Shown here in pieces: positions 39,385 to 52,062 of a DNA stretch of 64,000 bases. Made by a program: the position numbers and the translations under genes. Location: positions 89,397,535-89,461,534 of the forward strand of contig BTPG01000006.1 of the NCBI GenBank assembly GCA_036245525.1. The letters run 5' to 3'. The stretch comes from Semisulcospira habei (taxonomy: Eukaryota; Mollusca; Gastropoda; Semisulcospiridae). Each line of letters begins with the position of its first letter. Position 1 is the first letter of the stretch. The notes under the pieces are model-generated. The model was given only the letters and a program-made list of their open reading frames with translations. It was not told where the DNA came from and did no database searches.

Positions 39385-39674
39385 GAAGGTGATTTTCAGC
39401 CTTGGTGGGACTATTAATTTGAAGATCGATAGTGATAGTCCCAGAGAGCGGAGCAACTATAAAACACATGAATGTTTCAGTACAATAATCATCATTGTCA
39501 CAGGTTTATTGCTATTAAACTTATTACTATAATTGTTGTCTGTAATGTTGTTGGCGGTTTTGAAGGGTGATTCTGTGTAGTTGGAGTGGTAAGGTTAGGC
39601 TGTCGTGATAGTCTCATGCTGTTGATGTTGTCATTCTGGATTCGGTAGTCTTGTATTTAGTTAAGGTTGTAATT

Positions 39675-39731
<57 letters not shown>

Positions 39732-40415
39732 TGTGCGTATGTTTGTGGTTTGCTTTTGTCCTGTAGTTTGTAGTTTGAATGTCTCTCTTCTGCCAATAAC
39801 TGACATGTCATTGACATCAGTAAGTTTTTCATGTATCCGAACTACTAGACCAGCAGGTCTCTCTCTCTCTCTCTGTTTGTTTGATTGGTTGGTTGGTTGT
39901 TTTTTTCCTACAGTTTGTAGTTTTAATTTGTCTCTTCTGCCAATAACTGACTTGTCATTGCGGGTTTTCATATATCCGAGCTACTAGACCTACAGGTTTC
40001 TCTCTCTGTATGTCTGTCTCTCTCTGGGATATGTAAGTGTATTCCTGCAGGAATCATCACACTAGAACTAGTGCATCGACAATCAAAATCAAAATGTCAC
40101 GACCATTACTGGAAATGAGCTCAGTCATATTGTATGCAATGCCAGCAGGCTGGCACAAGAAAATACATGATCCGTGGTTCTATAACCCGTGCGCGGGCCA
40201 GCTAAGGCTGACGTCGGCCCAAGGACCTTTTGCTTACCAAGAGGATTGTCTTTCCCAGGGCTAATTTATATTCAGCAGTGCAGACAGTAACGCAATCGGG
40301 AACAGCGCGGTCTGACTTGATGGCTTACGGGTGCTGCGATATACTGAGGCTGGTCGAGTGCCATTTCCCTGAGTGACACCGTGTCCCTTTCATGCTGACA
40401 TCGCGATGCGTTTGA
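39385..40415. other. Gene-free stretch with (TC)n tracts
   Basis: A (TC)n tract at 39678-39727 is followed by two related segments (39760-39880 and 39895-40010) sharing TCTTCTGCCAATAACTGAC, each ending at a TC tract, so this is a small tandem duplication. Confidence 0.6.
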
Positions 40416-40417
40416 TT

Positions 40418-41745
40418 AACCCGTTTAACCCCAAGGCCCTACAGCAGGAGACGAATCGACCATGATAATTCACGGGTGGTGCCAGATCAGCTTGGCGCCA
40501 TCACTGGCACTACGCTTGAATTCTCATGGTCAATCCATCTCCCACAACGGGTACAGAGTCGTTAGATGACGCCTCCAAAAGTTGGGAAATTCAGCAGTGG
40601 GATTACATGAGTGCTTTTGTCCCTTGTGCTTTGGTTCCTTTTGAAAGCTGAATGTGTACTTTTGTACAGCTGTGTTCCACTTTCAAAAGTAAGAGAACAA
40701 CAGACAACAGAACTTGCTTACACGTGAGTTTTTATTTTTAGAAGACCACAGAAATTCAGTTTACATTTCAGAGCTAAAAGTAAAACCCTAAAACACATAA
40801 ACGCAAGCTCATCTTTAGATCATCAATGTACTACTGAAGAAAAACGTGCTGACGTGTCATACACGGATACGTGGCGAATCGCCGCGTATCCGCATATGGC
40901 GCATCTCCAATGAGATAATCCCAATCTCAGGAACACGGGTATGAATTGCTTAGCAATGGGCAAAAAAAGTCATGAGCTGCCCCCTCACAAACACACGCGC
41001 TCAAACACACACAGACAAAATACTGTGTGCATCCAACACAAGTTAAATTACATGATTGTCTACCTGTTGACTCATTATCATGATTATCAATGTTAACCCT
41101 CTTAACCCCATGGCTGCATTTCCAATCTTTTTGGAGGCGTTGTCCAACGACTATGTACCAGTTGTACGAGATGGATTGATCATGATAATTCAAGGTTAGT
41201 GCCAGATGAGCTTGGCACCTGAAGGTTCCCGGGGCTAAATGGGTTAAACTGAATCAGTATCATGATTTATCATTATTAAATTAGGTTCAAGAATGTTCTT
41301 TTCACACATACAGTTCAAGGCCAGTTGACCATGTTAGTTCAAGGGTTTTGTCAGAATAGCTTGCCGCAGAGGTGCCAAGCTATTCTGGCGCCACCCTTGA
41401 ACTGCATTCTGATCCCAAATAAAAGATACAGCTAGACCCTGACATTTTAAAGAGAAAATAAAAAATGTAAATTTGTCACCTGTAGGCTGTTCTGATCAAA
41501 TTTGACACAAACATGGTATAAATAATTAAAACAAGGCTTTGGTGCCGTAACATGTGTAGCATAGTGATGATATGATATCTCCAAATCTGTAATGTAGCCT
41601 GCACTGGACAATAAGCAAACTGTTATAGTTCAACTGTTGTAGTTTAAAGGTGGTGCCGGAATAGCTTGGCACCGGAGGCCCTTCAACTATCAGTCAAATT
41701 CATTTTGAGCAATGGGTGCATCAGGATGATGAGGGTTAATTTAAC
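40418..41745. mobile_element. Cluster of degraded TTAA-type hairpin MITEs
   Basis: Partial copies at 40418-40612, 41092-41246, 41310-41402 and 41630-41738, recognised by CATGATAATTCA, GTGCCAGA, AGCTTGG and GGGTTAA modules. Confidence 0.6.
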
Positions 41746-41964
41746 CCATATCATTCGGAATACACCAGTGTGTGCAATATGGTCGACTAAAATAGTTCAA
41801 GGGTAGTGCCAGAATAGCTTGGCGCCTCAAGGCGCCAAGCTATTCTGACACCACCCTTGAACTAAAGTCATTGGTCTGTATCCTTATCTGTCAGTACTAT
41901 AATGTAGCTTGCACATGGCAGTGTACAAATTTGAAGCTTTTAGCCTCAGGATGATATGGGTTAA
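41741..41964. mobile_element. Complete TTAA-bounded hairpin MITE, 224 bp
   Basis: TTAACCCATATCATTCGG to GATATGGGTTAA; same length and organisation as the copy at 31821-32044. Confidence 0.8.
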
Positions 41965-42049
41965 AGCCACCATAACAGAACCCAGGGTCTAAATCAAACT
42001 TTTACAACAGAATCTGTTTTCAGCTATAAAAGACAGATTGCTCTCTCAA

Positions 42050-42556
42050 TTAACACATTACATCCTGAGGTGGATTTTGAAAAAGAAAAAAATCCTTATT
42101 GTCCTATGAAGGCTACATTACAGATCAGGAGATAGATCAACTGTTTTAGTTCAAGGGTGGTGCCAGAACAGCTTGGCGCCTCAGGCGCCAAGCTATTCTG
42201 CGCGCCACCCTTGGGCTAGCAGTCAAACTTGTTTCAATACTCACAAACCAGATAGGTGAGACTAGCGCTGGTAGAATTATACACAAACCAAGGGGAATTA
42301 CTCAGCGCTGGACAGACAAACAGTTAGATCCCCTGCCCCCGCCTATCAGACAACCAATCGCCAGCCCACAGAAAAATACGCAGGTATAGAACCAGACGAT
42401 CATACCTGCGTATTTTTTTGGGGGGGGCTGGCGATTGGGTGCCTGATAGGCGGGAGCAGGGGATCTAACTGTATGTCTGTCCAGCGTTGAGTAATTCCAC
42501 TTGGTTTGTGTCAAACATGTTACAAGCAATGGGTGCATCAGGATGAAAAGAGTTAA
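42050..42556. mobile_element. TTAA-bounded MITE with another hairpin element nested inside
   Basis: Outer element: TTAACACATTACATCCTGAG to GATGAAAAGAGTTAA. Between 42240 and 42515 lies a second palindrome (CCAATCGCCAGCC with its inverse; ATACGCAGGTA with its inverse), whose outer parts match 18232-18318. Confidence 0.7.
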
Positions 42557-43038
42557 GAGCAGGGTAAATAGTATCCCCGGTCATTAAAGACTGTTATTTA
42601 GGTTGCCATAGCCACCTAAATGATGGTCTTTAATGTCAGGTGATATCTCATACGGGTGGTCACTCTAAACAGGTTCTACTGTGTGTACAAAGGCATAAGG
42701 CAGCATATATGAGAAATATGCATAAGCAACATAAGCATCTTCTACTGTATATAAAATAAAGTGACACTGTAAAACAAAAAAGTTTGTAAATAAGGATTAC
42801 ATTAAAACACCAATATAAAAAAAAGACGGCAAGTTGTTCAGATGTACAGAACACGCAAAAATAAAAACGTACGACAAATCACAATTGCTGGGTGCTTTTC
42901 TTCTGAAGCTTTGGCAAAATGAACACAAGGAAATAAGGAAATGTCTCGAATTAAAATTCTCTGACCAGTTCTGTTCATACACAGACTACATTACTGCAAA
43001 AGAAAAAAGCAGGGGAAAGATATGTGCATGTACTACAG

Positions 43039-43255
43039 TTAACCCTTATCATTCGGAATACACCAATGTGTAAAATAAGTTCGACTAAAATAGTTGAAGG
43101 GTAGTGCCTGAATAGCTTGGCGTCTCTATGTGCCAAGCTAGTCTGGCACCACCCTTGAACTAAAACCATTGGTCCGTGTCCTTATCTGCGAGTACTATAA
43201 TGTAGCTTGCACATGGCAGTGTACAGATTTGACGCTTTTAGCCTCAGCATGGTCA
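43039..43255. mobile_element. TTAA-type hairpin MITE, right end lost
   Basis: Starts TTAACCCTTATCATTCGG; the right end stops at CCTCAGCATGG without GGGTTAA. Confidence 0.65.
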
Positions 43256-43316
43256 ACAGATACTGCCTAACCCCATTATGCATGCAGCCACCAATATCAC
43301 ATGCGCACAGTAGAAT

Positions 43317-43512
<196 letters not shown>

Positions 43513-44184
43513 GGTGGGTCACGGGTTGCAGCGCACAGATCACGGGACAATAGCGGGCTCATGAGGATCTATGCCTCTTGCTGAAACCCACTTTGACTCC
43601 AGGGGTTTTTCAGTGTTGAATTAACCAAGACTGCATAAACGCAGTCTGCATCATCTGACACTGAATGGGTTAATCCCGATTGTGTATGCTGCCACCAGTG
43701 CTGTTCACTATACCAGTGGCTGCATGTAAAACCAGGTTAACCCTTTGGCTGTTGGTATTGCTTTTTGTCACAGAAATCATTGCAACAAAAAGTGCTACCT
43801 CCAATCAAAGGATTAATTAATGTCTGGACTGAATGAAAACATGACTGAACACTGCACATTATATACCCGAATATAAGAACATACATGTACATAAAAATAA
43901 GTACAATATAGTATACAAGTATGTAAATGTGACCTAAATTATAAATATTTTATTTGTTGCAGGTGCACTGCAAAAAAAATGCCCACAATTAAAAGGCAGT
44001 GCGAATACAAACAACTGAAATTTAAATAACACTTATAACTGAAATCATCTGTCATAAACTAAAACATGACGATATTGGTTACCCTTATACACTGTGATAA
44101 GACACACTGGCGTAGGAACCAAGAGGGGGGGGGGGGGGGGGGGGAGGGAATACCCACCTCCCTGGAAAAACTAGGTGGCAGGAG

Positions 44185-44518
44185 CAATCCAGACCAAAAA
44201 GGTGACTGCCAAGCGTGTGAAATGCAAAGAAGTACCCAACGGAGAAAGAAACACGCTTAGAAAAAACGGTACAACACAATTTATTAATATTTCGGGTAAA
44301 TACCCTTTGTCAAAATAGACAAACAAACAGAGACATTATTTGCTACTTATCTTCAGATGCAGAAGGAGTTGCCACATTCCTTCTGCATCTGAAGATAAGT
44401 AGCAAATAATGTCTCTGTTTGTTTGTCTATTTTGACAAAGGGTATTTACCCGAAATATTAATAAATTGTGTTGTACCGTTTTTTCTAAGCGTGTTTCTTT
44501 CTCCGTTGGGTACTTCTT
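44185..44518. mobile_element. Penelope-like palindrome, copy 1
   Basis: A 334-bp near-perfect inverted repeat centred near 44365 (TTCAGATGCAGAAGG and its inverse), flanked by the 13-bp direct repeat TAGGTGGCAGGAG (44172-44184 and 44519-44531). Each arm holds GACAAAGGGTATTTACCCGA, then AATATTAATAAA, a degenerate form of the hammerhead-like motif in Penelope-like termini (stem GGGT/ACCC, then GAAA). Confidence 0.75.
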
Positions 44519-44640
44519 TAGGTGGCAGGAGGGTGGGCAAGAAAGTCTTTGAGCTCGCCCCCCCCCCCTCCCCCCCTAGATTCGTCACCCCCATCTCTTC
44601 CCACCCGAGACAAAGCCTGCACCACATCTCTCCACCCATC

Positions 44641-44862
44641 TCGATGACGATTTGCACGGATTGCGGTAAAAAGTGTCCTGCAGAATCCGACAAGAATACT
44701 TGCCCATTTTTTTCCCCCGAAGAAGTCAAGCCTGCTACAGTTCCAAATCGATTTTTCTCAGTGATTAGAAGAGGCCCAGAACACAGAAAAAGCGTCCTGC
44801 TTCGTCGTCGAAAACCTTATCGATTGTTTCTGTGCATCTACGCATTCTACGGCATCCCAAAA
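44641..44862 (+). CDS. Possible exon with a Cys-rich N-terminus, unrecognised
   Basis: From an ATG the frame reads MTICTDCGKKCPAESDKNTC (a CxxC...C pattern like a zinc ribbon), then a basic stretch (RRGPEHRKSVLLRRRKPYR), and ends at a good donor (AAAAAG then GTGAGT at 44863). Composition looks coding. No family is recognised and the downstream exon is not settled. It could be host or transposon derived. Confidence 0.3.
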
Positions 44863-45286
44863 AGGTGAGTTCTGCCAGAAAAATTTCTACTGCATGTTGA
44901 ACTGACAGCGCATATGCTGAACCGAGAACTAGTACTACAGCAGCAATGGCGTTAGATGAAATCATGTGTATTCGTACATAATATTAGAGACTGGAATATT
45001 CGGTTTCAAGGACATTGCCTCACTGACAGTGACACTGACTGGATCGGCGCTTTTAATTTATCGTCGCTGACTTAATGAGGAAGCATCCTGACCTTTATCA
45101 AACCACACTGCACTCTAAGTCTAACTCTAAACTTCTTTTTTATTGCCACAAATCGCTGACAGCAAGAGCCTGTAAATCAATAAACGACAGGACTATAAAT
45201 CCATTCAGTCACAACTGAGGAGGATCGCTGTAATAGGAAGAAGATAAATGTCCTCATAATGTGATGCTTGGGGACATTATTTTCTT

Positions 45287-45462
45287 AGAGGTGTTGTCCT
45301 ATGGACATCCGCTCCTAGGAAATAACGTCCCCCTACATCACCTTGCAAAGACATTTTTTCTTTTTGCAACCGCCATGATAGCTATCATGGATGGCCCTTA
45401 CCTGAGCGTTTTCTGCAGTTCTTGGAAAACGTGTCCATACTGCCCCACATCAGACGCCAGGG
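45287..45462 (+). CDS. Possible exon, unrecognised
   Basis: After a TTTTCTTAG acceptor-like site the frame reads LSYGHPLLGNNVPLHHLAK, then MIAIMDGPYLSVFC and SSWKTCPYCPTSDA, up to a donor-like GGTAAC. Its phase does not fit directly with 44641-44862, so another exon would be needed between them. The minus strand is also open here (LASDVGQYGHVFQELQKTLR, donor GTAAGG at 45401), so even the strand is uncertain. Confidence 0.2.
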
Positions 45463-45997
45463 TAACGGTGTGAAACTTAAGCAAAAGTGTAAAAAAATAA
45501 AAGTGAGCCCCCCCCCCCCCCCCTTCCTACGCCACTGAGACATAAATGAAAATACTCGCCCAGGTTGTCTTCCTCCATTCACTACGCTGGGTAGCAAATC
45601 AAGGGAGACAATCAGTATGAAAAATACTTTCAAATTACTAACAAGAGTTGCTAGTTCCTGAAACAATTTGTTTTGTAAGTAATTGTTCAGACTAGCAGCA
45701 CTTGTTAGAAGAGCCAGTTGTTTATTTTTTCACAAGTACTTCAAACTAGTGCATTGATATACAAATGACTGCATGTGGGCCAACTGCAACAGATGTTGAC
45801 AAAATTACCTTTAGCATACTCTGTAGTATCAATGAGAAATTTTGTGCCATCATCAAATACAAAAAGAACATAAATTAAAGCTGCATGCTCCTCATGAAAA
45901 AAAATTCCTGAGTTCAGATCACAAGACACATTCGCACATCTCAACACTTTGGCCGTCGTGTAGCAACCAAAAGAGCTACCAACAGCCAAAGGGTTAA

Positions 45998-46377
45998 ACC
46001 TTTTCAGTGCAGTTCACACACACACATGCAAACAAGTGACCCAACAATATCAAAGTTCTAAACATGATATACATATTATATCTTTGCACACACTCACTTG
46101 AAGCGATTAAGTGACCAGACAACATCAAAAGTCTAAATATAATACACATATAAACAAGGACAGAAAATCACCCCCACCCACCTCACTCCATCCCCCCCAT
46201 CACTCACCCCCTTGCCCGTCCAAAACTCTGCAAGACCCTCAAGCCTCAAAGCAAAATCTTAAACCCCATGACCAGCACCAGCCACTGCAGGCAAAAGGGG
46301 GAAAATTTCTTGAAGTACAGCAATTAACACAGTACAGCATATGAAACAACACCAGTAACCACACTACTGCAGTAGTA
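45998..46377. other. Gene-free stretch
   Basis: Nothing recognised; A/C-rich with CCCACC runs. Two related segments (46020-46080 and 46085-46150) suggest a short tandem duplication. Confidence 0.4.
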
Positions 46378-46389
46378 TATACAAATCTA

Positions 46390-46716
46390 TCCAGACCAAA
46401 AAGGTGACTGCCAAGCGTGTAATATGCAAAGAAGTACCCAACGGAGAAAGAAACACGCTTAGAAAAGACGGGTACAACACAATTTATTAATATTTCGGGT
46501 AAATACCCTTTGTCAAAATAGACAAACAGAGAGATTAGCCGCTACTTATCTTCATTGGCAGAAAGAATGTGACCCAACATTCTTTCTGCCAATGAAGATA
46601 AGTAGCAGCTAATCTCTCTGTTTGTCTATTTTGACAAAGGGTATTTACCCGAAATATTAATAAATTGTGTTGTACCCATCTTTTCTAAGCGTGTTTCTTT
46701 CTCCGCTGGGTACTTC
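46390..46716. mobile_element. Penelope-like palindrome, copy 2
   Basis: About 330-bp inverted repeat centred near 46568 (AATGTGACCCAACATT region) with a 12-bp direct repeat TATACAAATCTA at 46378-46389 and 46717-46728. Same family as 44185-44518; in both, the right arm lacks about 40 bp present on the left. Confidence 0.78.
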
Positions 46717-46861
46717 TATACAAATCTAGCACTTGTGCTACCAAACAACATAGGTGCACTGCTGCACGCACACAAAGCTATCGGGATTCAACATTCATTT
46801 TTCACCCAATTGACCTATTGGGTGGGAGGTGACAAGCTAATCTCGCACTTCCCTTCAACAA

Positions 46862-47066
46862 TTAACCCTTTTAGCCCCAACACCCTACAGCAGGAGATTG
46901 ATTGACCATGATAATTCAAGGGTAGTGCCAGATTCGCTTGGTGCCTTCAGGCGCCCAGTGAATCTGGCACTACCCTTGAATTATCATGGTCAATCCACCT
47001 CCTGCGACTGGTACTTAGTCATTAAGTAACACTTAAAAAATGCACTCATGGGGCTAAAAAGGTTAA
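46862..47066. mobile_element. TTAA-bounded hairpin MITE, 205 bp
   Basis: TTAACCCTTTTAGCCCCAAC to GGGGCTAAAAAGGTTAA; inner hairpin ATAATTCAAGGGTAGTGCCA with its inverse. Termini are perfect inverted repeats over the first dozen bases. Confidence 0.82.
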
Positions 47067-48895
<1,829 letters not shown>

Positions 48896-48944
48896 TTAAC
48901 CCCTTGGCTGTCGGTAGCCCTTTCTGTGCAGGAAATTTCTGCTG

Positions 48945-49016
48945 TTAACCATTTAGCTCTTTTGATGGAGGTGGTTCCTGCTGGAATCCCCTCCACCAAA
49001 AGAGCTAAATGGTTAA
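48945..49016. mobile_element. 72-bp palindromic TTAA MITE
   Basis: TTAACCATTTAGCTCTTTTG pairs with its inverse before the right TTAA (49013-49016). It lies close to another TTAA plus CCCCTTGGCTGTCGGTAG terminus at 48896. Confidence 0.75.
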
Positions 49017-49138
49017 CAGCTTGTATATTTCACTGCAGTGTTAACTTCCAAGACAAATTTCTCATGCGAGACATTTCAGTGAGACAACTGAGTTTTCTAA
49101 TCTTAACCACAGACCACCACACAGCAGTCTAAATCCAT

Positions 49139-49456
49139 CTACTTGCGTCGCGCCCGCTGGGCTTCAATCAGCTGCTGCTGCACGTCCTTCTCTCTTTCCA
49201 CCTCTTGGCGCTCAGGCGTCGAGAAGCCGAGCGAATCCAAAAACACCAGCAAAGCTTCAACGTACTCGTCTGGGTGATGGTGAAAGTGACTGACGTGCGG
49301 GGAATGATCCCAACACTTGTGGCTGACTTTTATTCCATTGCATCGCCATTTCTCCATGACAGTCTCGATGATGTCGGCCACGCCGATGGGGTCAGCCCTC
49401 GAGTAGAGGAAGAGGGAGGGGATGCGCAGGTGGTTGTCATGGAATGCTGAAGATGA
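49139..49456 (-). CDS. tmem53: TMEM53-like (DUF829) protein, terminal exon
   Basis: AG acceptor at 49458-49457, 105 codons and a stop at 49139, phase 0 from the preceding exon. The sequence contains LRIPSLFLYSRADPIG (the strand with the acidic residue typical of the alpha/beta-hydrolase fold of TMEM53), SHKCWDHSPHVSHFHHHPDE (His region near the catalytic His position) and YVEALLVFLDSLGF. The tail is charged (REKDVQQQLIEAQRARRK). TMEM53 is an ER/nuclear-envelope protein in vertebrates; the molecular function is not settled. Earlier exons beyond 57900-58049 are outside the window. Confidence 0.8.
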   Translation of the reverse strand, partial: SSSAFHDNHLRIPSLFLYSRADPIGVADIIETVMEKWRCNGIKVSHKCWDHSPHVSHFHHHPDEYVEALLVFLDSLGFSTPERQEVEREKDVQQQLIEAQRARRK

Positions 49457-50529
49457 CTGCAAAGAAATGTACAGATGTTGATAAAATTATACACTGATGA
49501 GCAAAAGAAATGCAACATTTTTGGAATCATTGGAAACATAAAGTGATTCTGATGATTCAAAAATTGTTACATTACTTGTGCTTGTCAGAACAGATGTTGA
49601 AAGCAACAACAAATTTAATTTTAATCAGGGGTCAAACCCATCATTGGACTAATACGAAACTATTGCTACTGGCATGTACATTTGTATTTGTATGTCCAGT
49701 CCAATGTGGACGATTGGCCATGAATATGCAGTCAGGGATCATTTTTGTAGCGCGCCCTGCGCACTTGGCGCATAATTTCCCAAAATGACCCATAAGATTT
49801 TGAGGTGAGGGGTCAATGACCCATAGGCTTCTGTAGGCAACGGGCCCTTTTTTAAGTCCCTTCTATTTATAGAAGGGACTTTTTAGGACGGGTCACGGTG
49901 GGGCGAATTTAATAGCATGTCCATGATGTCAAAGGCGGGCAGGCTAAACCTCTAAAAATTGAAGTAACGAGATAAAAATTACGTCATGTCTGGTTACGCT
50001 AACCTCGCTGCTGAACGTACATTTGGCACAAAGCGCCCTATGTGCGTATGTATGTATGTGCATATGTATGTATGTGTGTGTGTATGTATGTAAACAAGAG
50101 AATCTCTGATATTTCTATACACACAAGCTTGAAACTTGGCGAAATATTTTCTTAAGTGGGTGGCTAAGAGAGCCTCTGAGCATATTGCAATTGAATATCT
50201 CATTGAAGACATAAACAACCGTTTATAGGAAGTCCATTGACTCAGATTAGAGTCCGTAATTTTTGTCATATTTACTTGAACTTTTGCACATAGCTAGTTT
50301 GAAGAAAGACATTGGACGAGTTCGTTAGCCAGCTTTGTATCCTTTCAACTTCTTTAGTAAAAATTAATTCTTTTCAGAACATATTAAAACACTAAAATAC
50401 CTTTACTTCTAGAGAAAGTCAGACAGTGGCGGTGACATAAAAGAGGCAACTCCGTCACCACTGACATAATACACTAAATATATCATTCTCTCTCGTGCAC
50501 ACGGCTCTCTCTCTCTCACACACAAACAT
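49457..50529. repeat. TMEM53 intron: CTGATGAGCAAA MITE and left part of a 1.2-kb repeat
   Basis: A CTGATGAGCAAAAGAAATGC MITE (copy 2) lies at 49489-49590. From about 49850 (AAGTCCCTTCTATTTATAG) to 50529 the sequence matches 61058-61751. The DIRS element then interrupts it; the repeat resumes at 56822. Confidence 0.75.
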
Positions 50530-50783
50530 TCATTTTTCTCTAAAAGGTATTTTTTCGAAAAATACTTACCGATGACATGACTCGGAGGACCCTCCCTCCT
50601 GCCCCGCTTGCCACTTTCGAGCGAAGTATCAGACTGGCCGGTCTCGTGACCGGAGCCGGTAAGGCGGGAAACGGGAGACAACTCTCGGCCCCTCTAGGGG
50701 GGTTCCCCGAGTGCCTCCCGGGTTGTGTGGGCACACAACGGGTGAGTAGGCTAAAATTGAGCTAGTAGTAGACATTTCCACAA

Positions 50784-50879
50784 AGTCATGTCATCGGTAA
50801 GTATTTTTCGAAAAAATACCTTTTAGAGAAAAATGAATTTGTTTCCTCAAAAACATTACCGATGACATGACTTTGTGGA
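50784..50879. repeat. DIRS internal complementary region
   Basis: Contains GTCATGTCATCGGTAAGT (complement of the left end) and ACATTACCGATGACATGACT (complement of the right end) head to tail, with the junction near 50835. Confidence 0.85.
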
Positions 50880-50979
50880 AGAATTGCGATGAGGAGGAGG
50901 GTGCCGCGCAAACTTCTTAATGGTAAACAGCGCCGTCCTCCCAGTCGCAAACTCCCGACAATTTTAGCGAAGTGCATAC

Positions 50980-52062
50980 CTACGGCGCCGGTGGCGCCGG
51001 GAGGGAGTGTTGCGCCACAGCGATGTCCCCCACCAGTGCGAGATTCTCTCGTTGGCCTGCCAGGTCCCTGAGGTAGAAGCGGGCGAATACAGAGTCAGTC
51101 TGCCAGCCCACAGCTGCCACGATGTCCTTGACAGTGCAGTTTCGATCAAACGCGAGGCTTGTGGCCATGGCTCGTACCTCATGTGCGCGAATGTGCAGCC
51201 TCTTCGCTCCCTGCGGGGAGATATCTTGATACGCGGAGCGTATAACCCAGCGGAGCCAGGATGAGATCGTCTGGGCTGTTATGTCATTCCTGCTGGGTCT
51301 CAGAGGTAGGAAGAGGCGCGAACGCCCTCTGCGGAAGGCTTTAGATCGTCGCAGATAAACTCTAAGGGCGTGCACGGGATCCTGTTGCCTGGTCTCCTGA
51401 GACAAAGGGTTGGTTCTTAGTGGCCGTAAGGTGATAACCTGAGGCGCAGTCAGAGGAGACCTGTTCTTGGCAAGGAAGGCAGGGTCAGTGAGGAGTTGAA
51501 CAGACCCGTCCACTCGGAACTGTAGGCAGGTAGGCCGCGCCGAGAGTGCGTGTAGCTCACTCACCCGAGAGGCGGTAGCAAGGGCCAGCAGGAAGCACGT
51601 CTTTCGTGTCACATCTGCGAAACGGGCCAAAGGTAAGGGTTCAAATCTGTCAGAATTCAACCACGTCAGCACCCAGGGCAGGTCCCAGCGGGGAAGGAGT
51701 GAGCGGTGTGTTGGGCGCTGGATGCCGAAGTGTCCCATAAGGTCGGCTAAGTCTTTGCAGGCGCCCGGGTCTGGGTGTCCAAGGTGTCGATAAGTGTCAG
51801 CGATCATGGACAGGTAACCCCTCACAGTGATGGGGGCCAGGCCTATGTCTCAAAAGAGCCAGAGGAAGAAGTCCGCCAGCTGAGGATTAGTCAGTTCCGT
51901 GGGGGACAGGCCGTGCTCAGAGCACCAGGAACACAGGACTCGCCACTTTCCCTCGTAGACTCGAATGGTCGAAGGTCTGCGGGCCGCAGCGATCGCCTCC
52001 ACTGCTGCACCCGAGTAGCCTCTAGCTCCGAGGGCTTGCCGCACAACCTCCAGGCGTGAAGG
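50980..52062 (-). pseudogene. DIRS tyrosine recombinase, one in-frame UGA
   Basis: The N-terminal core-binding part (RRPSTIRVYEGKWRVLCSWC) ends at a UGA at 51850-51852; the same frame then continues (DIGLAPITVRGYLSM) to the catalytic domain. Counting from the Met at 51825, catalytic residues are visible: Arg87 in ATASRVSELHAL, His215 and Arg218 in AHEVRAMA, Trp241 and the nucleophile Tyr251 in VGWQTDSVFARFYLRDL. All five expected residues are present. The UGA would stop translation unless read through, so the copy is probably inactive. Its start overlaps the RT frame, as is usual in DIRS elements. Confidence 0.85.

Larger units (their letters stand above)
43737..45997. mobile_element. 2.26-kb interval with piggyBac-type ends
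   Basis: Left end TTAA then CCCTTTGGCTGTTGGTA; right end is its exact inverse, TACCAACAGCCAAAGGG, then TTAA. The 17-bp perfect terminal inverted repeats and TTAA target fit a piggyBac-type element. A Penelope-like palindrome is nested at 44185-44518, with a G tract (44126-44142) and a C tract (45509-45523). No complete transposase is visible. Two possible coding segments on the plus strand are listed separately. The two ends could also belong to two separate MITEs. Confidence 0.5.

Noticed and set aside
44345..44400. Hammerhead at the centre of the Penelope-like palindrome (CTGAAGATAAG)
   Set aside because: No GAAA box or stems at the right spacing.
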